Origin: Erythroxylum novogranatense
Lineage: Eukaryota > Streptophyta > Magnoliopsida > Malpighiales > Erythroxylaceae
Assembly (NCBI GenBank): GCA_029891385.1
Contig: CM057233.1
Span: 13,023,460 to 13,087,459, forward strand
Direction: 5' to 3'
Length of the DNA stretch: 64,000 nucleotides
The translations under genes and the position numbers were made by a program. Numbering within the stretch: the stretch's first letter is position 1; each line of letters opens with the position of its first letter. The notes beneath the pieces are model-generated. The model was not told the origin of the DNA and did not search any database. It worked only from the letters and a program-made list of their open reading frames with translations. Of the stretch, positions 30,536 through 42,539 are shown one piece after another.

Positions 30536-31651
30536 TGAAGTGAATCACACATTATTACAATGCTTATTATACGATGTATAAATGCACAAGAAGGGGGGTT
30601 GAATTGTGTATTTCTCCTTTTTGAAAAACCTTCAAAATCGTTTTGTCAAAAGAAAAACTTGTTCTTTTCACAAAAACTACTACAAATCAAAGTTAATCGT
30701 ATTCTTCGAAAACTTGTTTAAAACTAAGTAAAATCGAAACTTTGAGCGATAAGAGATAAGGATAGAGAGAAGTTGACACGATAATTTTATCTTGGTTCAC
30801 CCCAAACCGTGAGCTACGTCCGGTCCTCGATGTCTTTCGAGATTTCACTATCTCTCAACAACTTTACAAGTATTCTTTCTTTCGAGCCTCTTCAGTCTCT
30901 TTACATCAAGATTCTTTTACTCTTAGCCTCTGCAGGCTATCTGTACTACTTTCTTACAGAAAGATGTTTGAGCTTTGTTACAGTAAGATAGCTCAAGCTA
31001 TTTGCACAATAAACTCTCAAGTAAGCTTTGAAACAATTGTTGCATGCGAGTATGTTTATGTAATGTATGTGTCTGCAACTTTGCAATCTTCGACTTCGAC
31101 TCATATTTACAGTCTTTGTCTGCAACTGCTTCTTGAATCTTGAAAGAAACGGTTATTCAGTTGATTTCTGCAACTAACTCAAACTGATTCTTGATTCAGA
31201 CGTGATTTGCTTCCATCTGCTTTTGCTTCAGTCTGCTTTTGCTTCCGTATGCTTTTGGCTTTCGTCTGCTTTTGCTTCCGTCTGCTTTTGGCTTCCGTCT
31301 ACTTTTGGCTTCCGTCTACTTTTCAATCTTCCGTCTGTTTTTCAATCTTCATCTGCTTTTCATCTATCATCTGCTTTTCATCTATTGTCTGCTTTTGCTT
31401 CTTTCGTCTGTTTTTCAATCTCTGTCTGCTTTTCATCTATCATCTGCTTTTCATCTATCATATACTTTTGCTTCTTTTGTCTGTTTTTCAATCTCCGTAT
31501 GCTTTTCTTCTTTCATCTGCTTTTCAGTCTCCGTCTGCTTTTCTTCTTTCATCTGCTTTTCAGCTTCCGTCTGTTTTTCATCTATCGTCTGTTTTTCAAC
31601 ATTATTTGTACTTCATCAAAATCATTAATGTAAAGTCATTTTGACTTAACA
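30536..31651 (-). repeat. Element D 5' LTR
   Basis: On the minus strand it runs from TGTTAAGTCAAAATGAC to TTCACTTCA, about 1116 bp. It holds a run of Gs before TTGAATTGTGTA (plus strand 30590-30615), common in this class of copia LTR, and a long pyrimidine-rich tandem array at 31200-31612. The partner LTR is off the window, so the ends rest on TG...CA and the primer site. Confidence 0.75.
31200..31612. repeat. Degenerate 14-16-bp tandem array in the D LTR
   Basis: Roughly 25-28 units of the type TTTTGCTTCCGTCTGC vary between GCTTCCG, CATCTAT and CAATCT. The plus strand is almost free of purine-rich words and all three plus frames are open across it, which creates spurious Phe/Leu/Ser-rich ORFs. 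Confidence 0.85.
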
Positions 31652-33110
31652 ATGCAAAGTGACAAAAGTGGTGAATTTGTTAGGAATCTAGTTCTTTGGT
31701 TATATCTCGACCTACACCCTAATTAAACCTTGATCCATGATTTTTTATTCTCAAATCTCTCCTAGAAACTATTAATCATAGATTAATAATTAACCTGAGT
31801 TTTTCTTTAAGTTGTGCTTAATCAAGATACGGTCGTTAATTAAACTTAGACACCAAATAACTTAGGATGCGATCTCTAGATTTGAATGGATAATCACATT
31901 ACAAATTAGAAAAACCGATTAATGAAGGCATTAACTACATACGATGCATCATTTAACCTAAGTTATGTTATTTTTAATGATTACGAATCATTAATCGCTA
32001 CATATGAATGCTAAATATAATAATTACGGATTATATCAAAATTCTAGCAATGAGTTTGTAAAAAAACAATCTAATAAACGCATTAAAATCATCATTTCAC
32101 AATACCCAAATCCATACACATAGAATAATATAAACAATTTCTAAAGAGAGAAAGAAACAACAAATATGAGAAAAGAATGCTTAACTGGGTTGTCGACATT
32201 GATATCACCTCTGAACAAGCATTGGGAAGCTACCCTTCCATGGGTCTTCTCATACTGGAGAGCTTACCTCCCTCTTTGTGCTATCTCGAAGCTCCCAAAG
32301 GTTCCTCATGATTCAACCCAGCCAAAACACCTCTCTTCTTTTCTCTCGACAGAAACTCACCTAAACTTCCATTTCTTCAGTCGTCACACCTCGTTTTACT
32401 TTATACTAAAAACCTAGGTGATGTGGCAATTTCTCAGGCCCGTGGGTTATCTCTCACGGGCGTGAGAGAGCCTCACGGGTGTGACATATTTGTCATAGCT
32501 ATGAGAAGCTTTCTAACCCTCTAAATGTTATTCACCATCCCTTACTTTTTATATTTGAAAGCTAAGTTAATTAAAGAGTGGAACAGGTGGTCTCCAACCT
32601 CTTACCATCCCTTACACACACACGATTTAAACTGCATTCTTTTTCAGCTCAAGTTTTTCTCTTGTTTTTGTGTGCGGTCGACACCTTGCTCTCCACTCAC
32701 TTTCGGTTCTTCACAATTTTATGATGTTATCCATGAAATTCACATTAAGATACCTTGCATGCATGCAAATCCATGCATAATCCATGTAGTCATACATGAG
32801 TGAGTGATCCTTTCCTTGCTTCTTTACTTTCTTCTTTTGGACTGAATTTTTCTAATTTTCTTCTAATCTAACGAACATTATTTTGAAGAGCTTTTCTTGT
32901 CTCCTTTTTGTCTAATTTTCTTCTTTTTACTCCCTAAAGATAAGTGAATATTCATCTTAAGAAAATGATCCAAATCATGCTTTTGACTCACTTTAATTTT
33001 ATTGCTTCCCAATTGTACCTAAAATCACATAAGTAGTATCTTAGGCATTTTTATAGCAATAATCATTAAGTGTTATGGACTAAATTCATAATCAATTAAG
33101 CACATATCAC
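31652..33110. other. Anonymous sequence beside element D, possibly an LTR fragment
   Basis: No supported gene. On the minus strand 32930-33110 starts TGATATGTGCTTAATTG and resembles an LTR start, and 32440-32480 has a repeated CTCACGGGYGTGA word. This could be an older LTR that D inserted into, with its other part off the window. Short open frames (32166-32417, 32525-32803) show no recognised domain. Confidence 0.35.
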
Positions 33111-33760
33111 TGATCTAAGCATATGAGCTTTCCAACATACCTGGCTATGTGGCTAAGTTCTGCAATATCTAATACTTCAGAGGTATCCCGTGAATACACA
33201 TCCAGACAGAACATTGGAGAGTTTGATTTCTTCAATATTGATGTTAGGGACCAATTTTGGAGGAGGATGGGTCTATTCTGTATATGTCGGAGTCCAAGAT
33301 CTAATACCTTCCTTATCAAGACATTATTATAAGATCTGAAGAAAAAGACATCTTGATCATTTAAAAGAAGTTTTTTGAAACCAAGTTGTTTCTAATTGGA
33401 GATAGTCCATGTTTTCACGATTAGAAATGATATTATTTTTTCAAGAAAGAAGCCTATAAGTGTTGCATTCTACATTTCAACTCCTTCAATTAAGGATTTT
33501 ACAGATGCTGCAACAAGATTATTAGATGTCATGCTTGGAGGCGCATAGGATAACTTGATCTACAAGTTAGGCTCTCTAACAACTTGAATCCAAGATTCTT
33601 TAGTGACTTTAGAAACTGGTTGAGAGATAGTAGAAGCTGTAGGGAAGAGGATGGAGTTGCATTTGGAGGATTTTGAGCAGTAGAGGAAAGCTTGGTAAGA
33701 GCTGTTACAATAAAAGGTAGGAAAGAGTTTTCTTCTAACATTTGCCAAAAAAGAAAATAA
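33111..33760. other. Unrecognised open frames, no supported gene
   Basis: Small frames occur on both strands (33107-33319 minus, 33123-33332 plus, 33529-33748 minus), each about 60-70 codons. I recognise no domain and see no clear exon structure. A decayed gene fragment is possible. Confidence 0.25.
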
Positions 33761-35759
33761 CCAAAGTGTTTAAAAGAAAATGTACAAAGAAGGAGGGGGC
33801 AGGTGTGGTAGAGAGTATAAGAGAAAAACTATATATAAAAAAAAAACAATGGAGAATGCAGCCGCAAAATAAGATGATGATGAAGTTATAAATAAGGTTT
33901 TTAATATATTGACAATGAATACAAATTGTAAGTTTAAAAAATATTTAACATGTAGATAACTCGATACCTTTTAGTTATTTAATTAAATAGTTTATATTCA
34001 TTTATTAATATTAAAATTTATCTAGGAATTATAATACTTAAATATCAAAATCGTCAAAGTGATTTGATTAGTTTTTATATTATCTTTTAAAGTGTCATTT
34101 AATTTTAGATGAAAATTTTCTTAGATATTAATTAATAATAATATTGTTCTAATTACTTAGCGTTTTATTCTATATGCATACAATAATTACCAATTAAATT
34201 AAGTATAAGTATGATGTTTAAAGTGTATCAAAACATAATATTTTATATGAAATTTTTGTTACCTCAAGTTAAGTCTAATGAATTTTTATAGAAACAAATA
34301 ATATTTCTTGTGAATGCACTTAATTAATATATTACATTACACGTTTGTTTAACAATTAAGCAACTGTTTTAGCTATATGTAAGCCGAAAGCAAGCAATAT
34401 TAGCAATGTGATGAATGAAAACCATTGATTTGTCTTTCAGCCACGAAAACGTATATACCAATTTTGACCTAATTTTCCAATGCACGTGTATGTGTATGCT
34501 TTGTTCCGTGTCTCATAAGACGCTCTAGTCTACTAAATCTCTTGGCTTTTTCTATTGCCCTCTTTCTTAAACGACCTGTCAGTGTTGACTCGGTGAAAAT
34601 GTCCACTCAGCGTTAACTTTAATAATTATTAACGATGCCTAATGACCCTTGTCCACGTTGATAAAACAAAGGATTTTAATGGAGATGCATGCATGTGCCA
34701 CCGGTGAATTCAGTAAGTTAAACCAGGAATGAAGTTAAGAAATTCGTTTTTGACGTACCAAAAACGATTAATTTTCCAATTCCATAATTTGTGAATGAGA
34801 CAATCCCATTCTAAGACTTCTCAAAGTGTGATTTTCACATCTAACTAGCTGTCATTTATACGTATACCTCAAATAATTGTCATTTGTCCCCTTAACGAGA
34901 ACAGTGTAATGAACTTTATTTCTTTTTGTCATCTTCTGTTGGTGTCTTCTATGGACACTCCAACCCCACCAACAACTAACTTTTTACCTTGGGATTCGAC
35001 AGCAACATTGCTACAATTGAAGGTGGAGGGGTTATAGAACTAGTTCTGTAGTTCGGTGGAATATACGAATTAAAATATTCTATTTATATGTAGTCTTGTG
35101 AAATCTTCATATCATATGACGTAAAAAACATTTGGGGATTATAATTATCTTTCATGTCACAGATAATATAATACCTATTCTTGAAAATTTACTGAAACAT
35201 CCTTCATATTTTAGAAATAAAGCTGCACTGGCAATCACATCTAACTCCACACCTCTTTCTGGCTTTCTGCAACATAATAAAGTTACATACCTTTCAAAAT
35301 GGTGATGTTGAGAGAAAAGTTTGTGAAGAAGTCAGAGATAAGATAAAACTTGGGTTCATCTAAAACTGCTCTTGGCAGCCTTAAAATCTGGTACTTGACC
35401 CCTCTTGCAGTTTGTGTAATATGGCCATGCCTTATGACCTTTTCTGACATAAAAGACTTTCGGATATAAGACTATACTTCTGTACTAGGAAAATGTAGTT
35501 AATGAACTTTCATGCATGTGAATCGTTCTTCTAGCTCTTCAAAATCGAAGATAGCATGTTTATCAATTCTGAACATTGTCACTCAGAGTAATTGAATAAA
35601 AGGTCACCATCTAGGGTAACGAGGAATCCTTATGATCTGCAGGATTGAGTCTACTGACAGATTTGAATAGGCCAATTGGTAGAAGAAAGGGTTGAAGAGC
35701 CATGGCTCATTAGATTTGGACACAACATCGTAATCAAATATTGGCTGACATACAACACA

Positions 35760-35797
<38 letters not shown>

Positions 35798-36071
35798 TAT
35801 GATAATTATAATTGTTAAGAAGCTAAAAGAGAACGTTTGAATTGACATACAACATATGGGCCTGGAAAAAGAATTGAAGTTAAGAACTTGGAAAGAAATA
35901 ACAAATTTCTGTGGGCAATCTAACTTGAGCATGACCGAACCACTATCAAAAGGGAATTATCGATTTGTCCGAGCCAGAACAACCCAAGTGAAAAAAGAAA
36001 GTGATAGATAAAATATAACCGTGAAGAGTCATTAGGAGACAGGTTAAAATAATGAGAAAACCTGTTCTAAT
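33761..36071. other. Intergenic region downstream of the bHLH gene
   Basis: AT-rich, with no convincing coding frame. It contains the CATA microsatellite at 35758-35796. The 3' UTR and polyadenylation signals of the bHLH gene should lie in the first few hundred bases below 36072, but I cannot place them exactly. Confidence 0.5.
35758..35796. repeat. (CATA)n/(TA)n microsatellite
   Basis: About eight CATA units are followed by a short TA run. Open frames across it on the minus strand (MYVCMYVCM...) are artefacts. Confidence 0.9.
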
Positions 36072-37383
36072 TCAAGATATGGATTCTTCTTGAAGCCTAC
36101 CAAACATCTGATACACTGCTGTGGCAATCTCATCCACTGAAGTTAGCTTACAATCATCTTCCACCTACATGAAAAACCAAATATGAAATCTAAAATCTAG
36201 GCGAGTCTTATGTTTTAGCTCATATTGATAAAGAACAATTAAATAACTTTCAGATCAGAACAAGACAGTGTCTAACCAACCTTGACACTTAGAGAATACA
36301 GGACAGTTTGGTCCATTGTTGAGACATTCAAGTGAAGGATAGTGAGGCGTAGATTATGCAATTCAGACACCACCTTGAGGAGCTGTTTTGGCTGCCTTTT
36401 CGATCTTATTTTGAGATTTGCATGGCTCTCCACCATTGTCACTTCAATGTCAGCTATGGCAGGTTGTGTTTCAGTCCCAGATGCCGAGGTATCACAGAGA
36501 TTTGAAGAACTAGTTGAGTACTGTGGAAACGTGAAGAATTCAGAGAAAGGCTGAGAAGATGGACCACCGTCGCAATTTTCCTTTTCCTTTTTCTCTTTGT
36601 GGGCGCCAAGAAATTGCAAACGTTGCTCGAGCTCCTTAACAAAATTTATGGCACCTCCAATAATTGATGCTTGATCACCCTAGTCAAGAATCGTTTTGTT
36701 AACTTTTTAGAAACTACTATACGATGTTCAGAGCCATAAAAAAAAGAAAAAACAACGCAAGGGATTAACTTTACTAGCTAAAAGAAACCCATGTAGTGGA
36801 ATTAAACAAACCTACATAATAAGGGACAAAAGGATACTCAGTTATATACCCTTTGAACGTAAGACTCAGGCATTAAAGATCGAAGTACAGAGAGATACTC
36901 GTTCATTTGCTTCCTCCGGTTGCGCTCTACAGCAATGTGGGTCATTCTTTGGTTCTCAATCTCTTCCTTGTTCTTCCTGTTTCTTGCTCGACGTCTCTTG
37001 GCACGGGTAGCAGGAATGTTTGCCGGTAGTGATTCATCCAGTTGATGCAAGTCGGCGTCTTCTGGAGTGCAAGCTAGTCCAGTTTCATTGTTGTTGGCGT
37101 CTAGGGTTGGCTTATTGCGGTGCATTGTTTCATCCAAATGAGTCATGACCGTAGTAGGTGGCAGCAGTGGCAGATGTGGTGGTGAAGAGCTCCAATCTAA
37201 ATGAAACGGACTTTCTGTTTGATTCTCGTGAAAATCAGAAAAGCCACTAAACTTTTCATCTTCATCATTGTTTTGATCTAGGCCAAAGTTGTCAAAGCCC
37301 CAGCTCCCTCCTAACAAGTTGTAGAGTTCTTTGCTGCCGTAGCTAAACAGGTCTTGTTGGAGAACTACAGCCTCTAAAGCCAT
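36072..37383 (-). CDS. bHLH transcription factor, bHLH94/96-like (subgroup Ia)
   Basis: Three exons: 36850-37383, 36281-36679 and 36072-36164, joined by GT-AG introns, giving 341 residues. The ATG at 37383 starts MALEAVV, the conserved opening of this subgroup. Residues about 138-200 form the bHLH domain. [20 protein letters not shown] has His149, Glu153 and Arg157, the H-E-R set that reads E-box/G-box DNA, and helix 2 ([19 protein letters not shown]) opens exon 2. A Ser-rich linker with [11 protein letters not shown] follows. An ACT-like C-terminal region (about 250-335: [28 protein letters not shown]) is probably for dimerisation. Relatives act in the nucleus in stomatal-lineage and other developmental programmes; the exact role here is inference. 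No disabling change is visible. It is the only clear host gene in the window. Confidence 0.94.
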
Positions 37384-39590
37384 TTATATATCTCTCTATT
37401 TCCTTATCCCTCTCTCTATCTGAAAAGTGAGCTTTACTTTCCAATGCAAGAACGGGGAAGGACTAGCACAGGGACACCAAAGAAAGAAAAGTGATATCGA
37501 TGTTGTTTGAAGGGAGATGGGGAGCTTTTAAAGGGCTTAAAGGAATAAGTCTACAGGGCTAATGCATGTGAAACAATTCTCAAAATGTAATTGGAAAAGA
37601 AAATGTCAAGGAAGGATACCATTTCGTAGTAATGTACGAACACGCGCAAATGATTTATAAGCACATGCTCTTGGTAGTTCAAATTTCCTATTAGTTTTCT
37701 TTTCGTACGAATCAATGTTATGAATATTGTACTGGGCTCGATATCGAATTGAAAGCTCGAAACAGAATCTTAGGTATCGACCTAAGATTTTGAAATCGAT
37801 TTTGAGATATTTTAAATTTATAAAATAGTCCTAAACTTTTTAAAATTACAAAATATCCATATTAATATATATTATACAGTTGTACTTTATAACATCAACC
37901 AATAAATATAATTAATTTTAAAATATAAAAATTTTGATTTAATAATTGAAAATATATAAAATAAATATTAGTTTATAAATAATAATTTTAAAATTATTTA
38001 TTTTGAAAATAAAATATTTTATTAATAATTTATTAATAAATATTATATAAAATGTTAAAATAAATTTAAATAAAATATTTTATTAGTAATTAAAATTAAA
38101 ATATTTTATTTTAAGTTTTATTTAATTTATAATTATTATTAGTAATAAAATATTTATTATTATTTTAAAAGTTTCAAAAAGGAGGGAATGAGAGGAGGAA
38201 GAGATTTTGAACATTTTAAAATTTTGCAAAAAATCTCTAAATTTTTAAAATTTTAGATCAAGCCAGATTTGACCGATATTTTGAATCTTAAGATAAATTA
38301 AATAGAAATTGATAAGATCGACCTAAGTATTTAAATCCGATACCAAAACTTAAATTTCTGCATCAAATTTGGTAGGAGCAGACGCATCAAGCCGATACCG
38401 ATCAAGATCTGATTTAAATTCATCACATTGGTATGAATGTAGTCTAATTTGTATTTATTTTCTAGAAAACCCTAGTTCTTGACCTATGCTTTTGCGATAT
38501 TATGGGACGAGACGACTAACTATGCCAGTTACGTACAACATGGGCAGTCATAAACTAAACCATGAACTGTAATGGAAATCGACCTTAGCTTCGAAGTACC
38601 GTGTGGAAAAGAGAATGTGAAATAAGTAAACAGGCATAAAGATGAAGGAGCGTGGCATACAAACGCAATAAGGACCATGAAAATTTGTAATAGACCGTGA
38701 GGGGTGGGGCATCGTCATTTGGTAATAATACGGTCGGGCGTACATCTCATTGAGATTCGCGAAAAAGCTAAAAAGAACGTGAATTTTGTAAAAGAGCGTG
38801 ACCCAGAAAGAAAAACAAATAACAATTTTACTATATAATATTTAATAATATTTATTTATTTATTTTATCTTTCATTTTTTTAATTTAGCTGTATTCTATA
38901 TTTATTGCATTATTTATTTATATTATTGTTATGTATATGTATATGTATATTTATATCTAATTTGTTAGTTTCACTACAGCTCTTACTTATGTGACTCCAT
39001 CTTAGAATAATTTTTACCTTCATTCGCTTAAAATTATAAACATAAACTAAGGTGACACTTGTTAGATTTTAAAATGAGAAACTAACTAAAATAAATATAA
39101 TAGAAAAGAGATAATACAAGAAATAATTTATTGATAGGTTGCACTATACATTGACTTTAATAAACTTATTTGATATTTGGTAAAGATTAACTAAACAAAT
39201 CAAAAGTTTAAAAGTTTAAATACTAATAAATAACAACTTTATCTTAACAAATAAAATTTTATCTTCTAACAAATAACAAATATTATCTTTACTAGTCCCA
39301 AATTTTATCTTTAAATTCATCTTAGCGATACAAAGCTATCCTACAAAATATTAGCTCAAGGTTTATTATTAACGATTTTGATAATAACTCTATAATATTT
39401 CAAATTTTAAATTAGATTTTATAGGTAACGATATAATTTTTAAAAGAAATGATATCATAGGATAAGTGCTTCCTTTCTTATAGGAACCTTAACTTACCTT
39501 ATTAGAAATGATTCTACAATATTTGGAAGGATTTTATAATCACAAAATTGAACAATTAATTCTAATTTTTTTCAAAACTTTTCTCTTAAC
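37384..39590. other. Upstream region of the bHLH gene and AT-rich DNA
   Basis: The first 200 bases contain CT-rich leader sequence and a TATA-like TTTAAAAG (minus strand, near 37525), about 145 bases before the ATG. From 37840 to 38170 the DNA is almost pure A/T. Copies of a word like YATCGACCTAAG near 37770 and 38310 flank it, which may be a decayed small transposon. No gene is seen. Confidence 0.45.
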
Positions 39591-39599
39591 GTTTGAATA

Positions 39600-40530
39600 T
39601 TGGAAGATTCTAGCAGAGATAATATCGAAGATTTGTTAGATACAAAGTCAACTCAGAATAGAAATGAAGCAATAATTAGTTGAAGAAAATGTTTACTTAA
39701 AGAAGAGTCATTACACCTGAGAACGAGTCAGATTTTTGAAATACTTTAACAGTATCGATACTCTTGAAAGTCGTATAAATTTCAAACACCTTGTGCCTTA
39801 GAAAGTAAAATCACTCTAATTAAGAGAGATTGTTATTCCTTGAAAGCTTACATCAAGTAAACTCTATATTAATTTTTGTTGAGAGCGTGTAGAGGATGGT
39901 TAAACACTATGAGTGTGGAAGGTTGATAAACCTTAAAAAAATATGTGCTTGTGAGCTTGGAGATGCTTGTCAAAATTTACTACTTAGAGTTTCGATAGTG
40001 AAATACTCAAGTTGGATACTTGGAGATTGGTCGTAGGCTTCATTATAAACCGAACTAGTATAAATCACTTATGTTATTCTTTATATCCTCTTAACTTTTA
40101 AATTTCCTCATTATAGTGTTTGTTTTTTCAATTTGCAAAGAAGCCCCTTCAGTTTTATAATAGGCTCCTTCTGTTTTAATATCGCAAGATGTTCCTTTCA
40201 TTTTTTATAAATGATTAATAGGCTCCTTTCATTTTTTTTAAATGATTAACAGACTCCTTTCATTTTGTAAGTTGACTAGCTCTTTTTGTATTTTAAATGA
40301 TTAACAAGCTCCTTTTGTTTTAAACATTAATAGGCTTCTTTCATTTTTTTAAGTGATTAATGAGCTCATTTTCTTTCAAACATTAACAAGATCCTTTCGA
40401 AAGTTAATAGGCCCTTTTTTTATCTATAGACTCATTTTGTATAGTAGGCTCTTATCGAATTGATAGTACCTTGTAATTTTTTAAACTCATAATTCACCCC
40501 CCTCTTGCATGTATTTGCTTTATCACAAAA
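39600..40530 (+). mobile_element. Relic of a copia LTR (plus orientation)
   Basis: The stretch has several habits of SIRE-like copia LTRs: GTGCTTGTGAGCTTGGAGA near 39950, CTTGGAGATTGGTCGTAGGC near 40018 followed by ACCGAACTAGTATAAATC, a degenerate tandem array of AGGCTCCTTTCATTTT-like units (40140-40450), and AATTCACCCCCCTCTTGC at about 40490. No coding part is attached. The ends are unclear. Confidence 0.5.
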
Positions 40531-40585
40531 GAATTGTCCTTGCTTTAACATGGCCATTTAATTTTATTATATTACAGTAGTGTAG

Positions 40586-40663
40586 TATCATAATAATCAC
40601 TATATATTGACATAACATAACTTGTATCATAATAATCACTATATATTGACACAACATAACTTG
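40586..40663. repeat. 39-bp tandem duplication
   Basis: TATCATAATAATCACTATAT and the following 19 bases occur twice in a row (40586-40624 and 40625-40663) with one substitution. Confidence 0.9.
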
Positions 40664-42535
40664 TTTGGTTGACGCTAAAAAGTAAATTCAACATCTTACA
40701 CTCCAATTATTTTTACCTTTAATTTAATGACTAGTACAAAATACTTTTATAAAACTATATATTGTTACTTCATTTTAAAGTATGAATATCGTAAAACTAT
40801 CTCAACTATAAATCTTGCAAATGTCAACTTTATATTTTATAAAATAAATTAACAATAAAATATTTCAACTTAATTTTACCTAATATTCTTCAAATAAGAG
40901 AATTATAATTTAAAATTTATTTCATGTGATTTGATATATTTTGGGACACAAATAAGATAGAATAAGATTTTTACTAATTTAAAATGTGTTAATAAAAGCT
41001 TAATGATTGTAATTTACATGATAATTTATTAAAAATCAAGTAGTAGTAACATTTAATTATAATTCTAATTAGAATTATAATTAGTACTAATTAAACTAAT
41101 TGAAGCCAAATAAGATTAAATATCTCATATTAATCCTTATTCATTAAATATCTCATATTTAACTTCTTAAACTTTACAATCAAGTCTAAAGTAGCTTTGA
41201 CTAATCTTTTGTGTACGATTTTCTTTGAATAATTCAATTCTTTTATTGCACATTGTTTCAACTATACATAGAACATAAAATCAATATCTACTCTATTTGA
41301 GTTCAACTATATTAGTTCTCCACCATTAGTAATCAATTTTATTAATGACATTTAAAACTATCTTTAAAGTGTCATTTCATCTCGATTCTGAAATTTTCAA
41401 AGTAATACTAATCAAGTATGATGAAAATTATCTCAAATCACTTTAGGTTGATGAATCTTATATTAATCACGTAACTACCTATATATTGTTTACCGTATAT
41501 ATCCAATGAATACTAATTGAGTTCCCTTGACAAGGATAACTCTTAAGTGATATTAAAATATGACAATCCTTCTATGGATACTTTAAAGATCTCAAGTTAA
41601 AAGATCACTTATCCAATTATTATAATGAAAATTTTCGTAAACATATAAAGTAATATATAAAATAGAATTTTCATATCAAGTCAATTCAATTAACTTGTTC
41701 TTTAACAAGTGCCTATATGTTTATTTAAGTATTTCTATACTTTAGTTTATGAGATCGACTATTTCCTTCATAAGGAAGAAATAAAACTATACTAGTCTTT
41801 TTTGTTTTATTAATCTCTTGTTTTAATAGAATAATGACAACGAATAATTTAGGGATAATACACAAATGCAATATAAATCTCATAATTATGATGTCATCAT
41901 AATCTTATTTGTGATATACATTGATCTTATGGACTTTATCTTATACCTTAGTTAATTAAATGAATATGCATATGTAAATGATAGCTAAATAGCCAAATAC
42001 AACTTATTAAGATACAATTAAATTGAAAGTACTTTATGGAAGAATACAATTAAAAGAGTAATACTCAATTTGTGATGTTCTTATTCAATTTTGTATTACT
42101 TCTTATTACTAGTGTATATAATATGTTACCATTTTCATTACTTTAATAGTTAGATAATTAAAATCAAATGAGTAGTTGAAATAACTAAATATAAATATTT
42201 TTCAAAATGATCATTGTGAAGGTGTCAACTATTCTTTTTATTGCAACATAAATATTAACGTATAAATGACATAAAATATTTTCTAAATAGGATTTGGTGA
42301 CCTCTTTATAGCAAGGTGAAATATGTATTATCATAAAATAATAAAAGTATCTTCCATATTGGTTAAAAGGCTAGATTATTTATAAAAATATTGTATTTAG
42401 TTTCATTCAGGTGAAAAATATTTTGTAAGTTTCTTAAGCATGCTTTCATAAATTTAATTACAATTTATTAGAAATTCATTTTAAAATTTATCAATTGAAG
42501 TGATATTATTAAAATCATAAGAATATGTTGTAGTT
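40664..42535. other. AT-rich intergenic DNA
   Basis: I see no gene or recognisable element here apart from the palindrome at 41054-41083. Confidence 0.5.
41054..41083. repeat. Perfect 30-bp palindrome
   Basis: The 15-base arm TAATTATAATTCTAA is followed directly by its reverse complement. It can form a cruciform or hairpin with no loop. AT-rich DNA makes chance palindromes easier, but 30 bases is long. Confidence 0.9.
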
Positions 42536-42539
42536 TATT

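Larger units (their letters stand above)
1..31651 (-). mobile_element. Element D: SIRE/Maximus-type Ty1/copia retrotransposon, split by nested insertions
   Basis: Read on the minus strand, the parts occur in the copia order: 5' LTR (30536-31651), primer-binding site, gag, zinc knuckle, protease, integrase, reverse transcriptase, RNase H and an extra ORF after pol. The 3' LTR must lie left of base 1. Two foreign blocks interrupt D: A (3063 to about 7558) in the integrase and B (9085-29624) in gag. Removing them joins coding text that belongs together. An extra ORF downstream of pol is known from SIRE/Maximus elements, which is why I assign that group. D is dead: it carries stops and frameshifts besides the insertions. 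The base-level right end (31651) rests on a TG...CA LTR reading and a plausible ATGCA duplication at 31652-31656 whose partner is off the window. Confidence 0.88.

Noticed and set aside
31202..31644. Three long plus-strand frames rich in Phe, Leu and Ser
   Set aside because: They arise from the pyrimidine-rich tandem array in the D LTR; all three frames are open equally, which argues against coding.
33107..33748. A possible host gene fragment of 60-70 codon frames
   Set aside because: Three frames on two strands compete and none shows a family motif or splice structure, so no gene is called.
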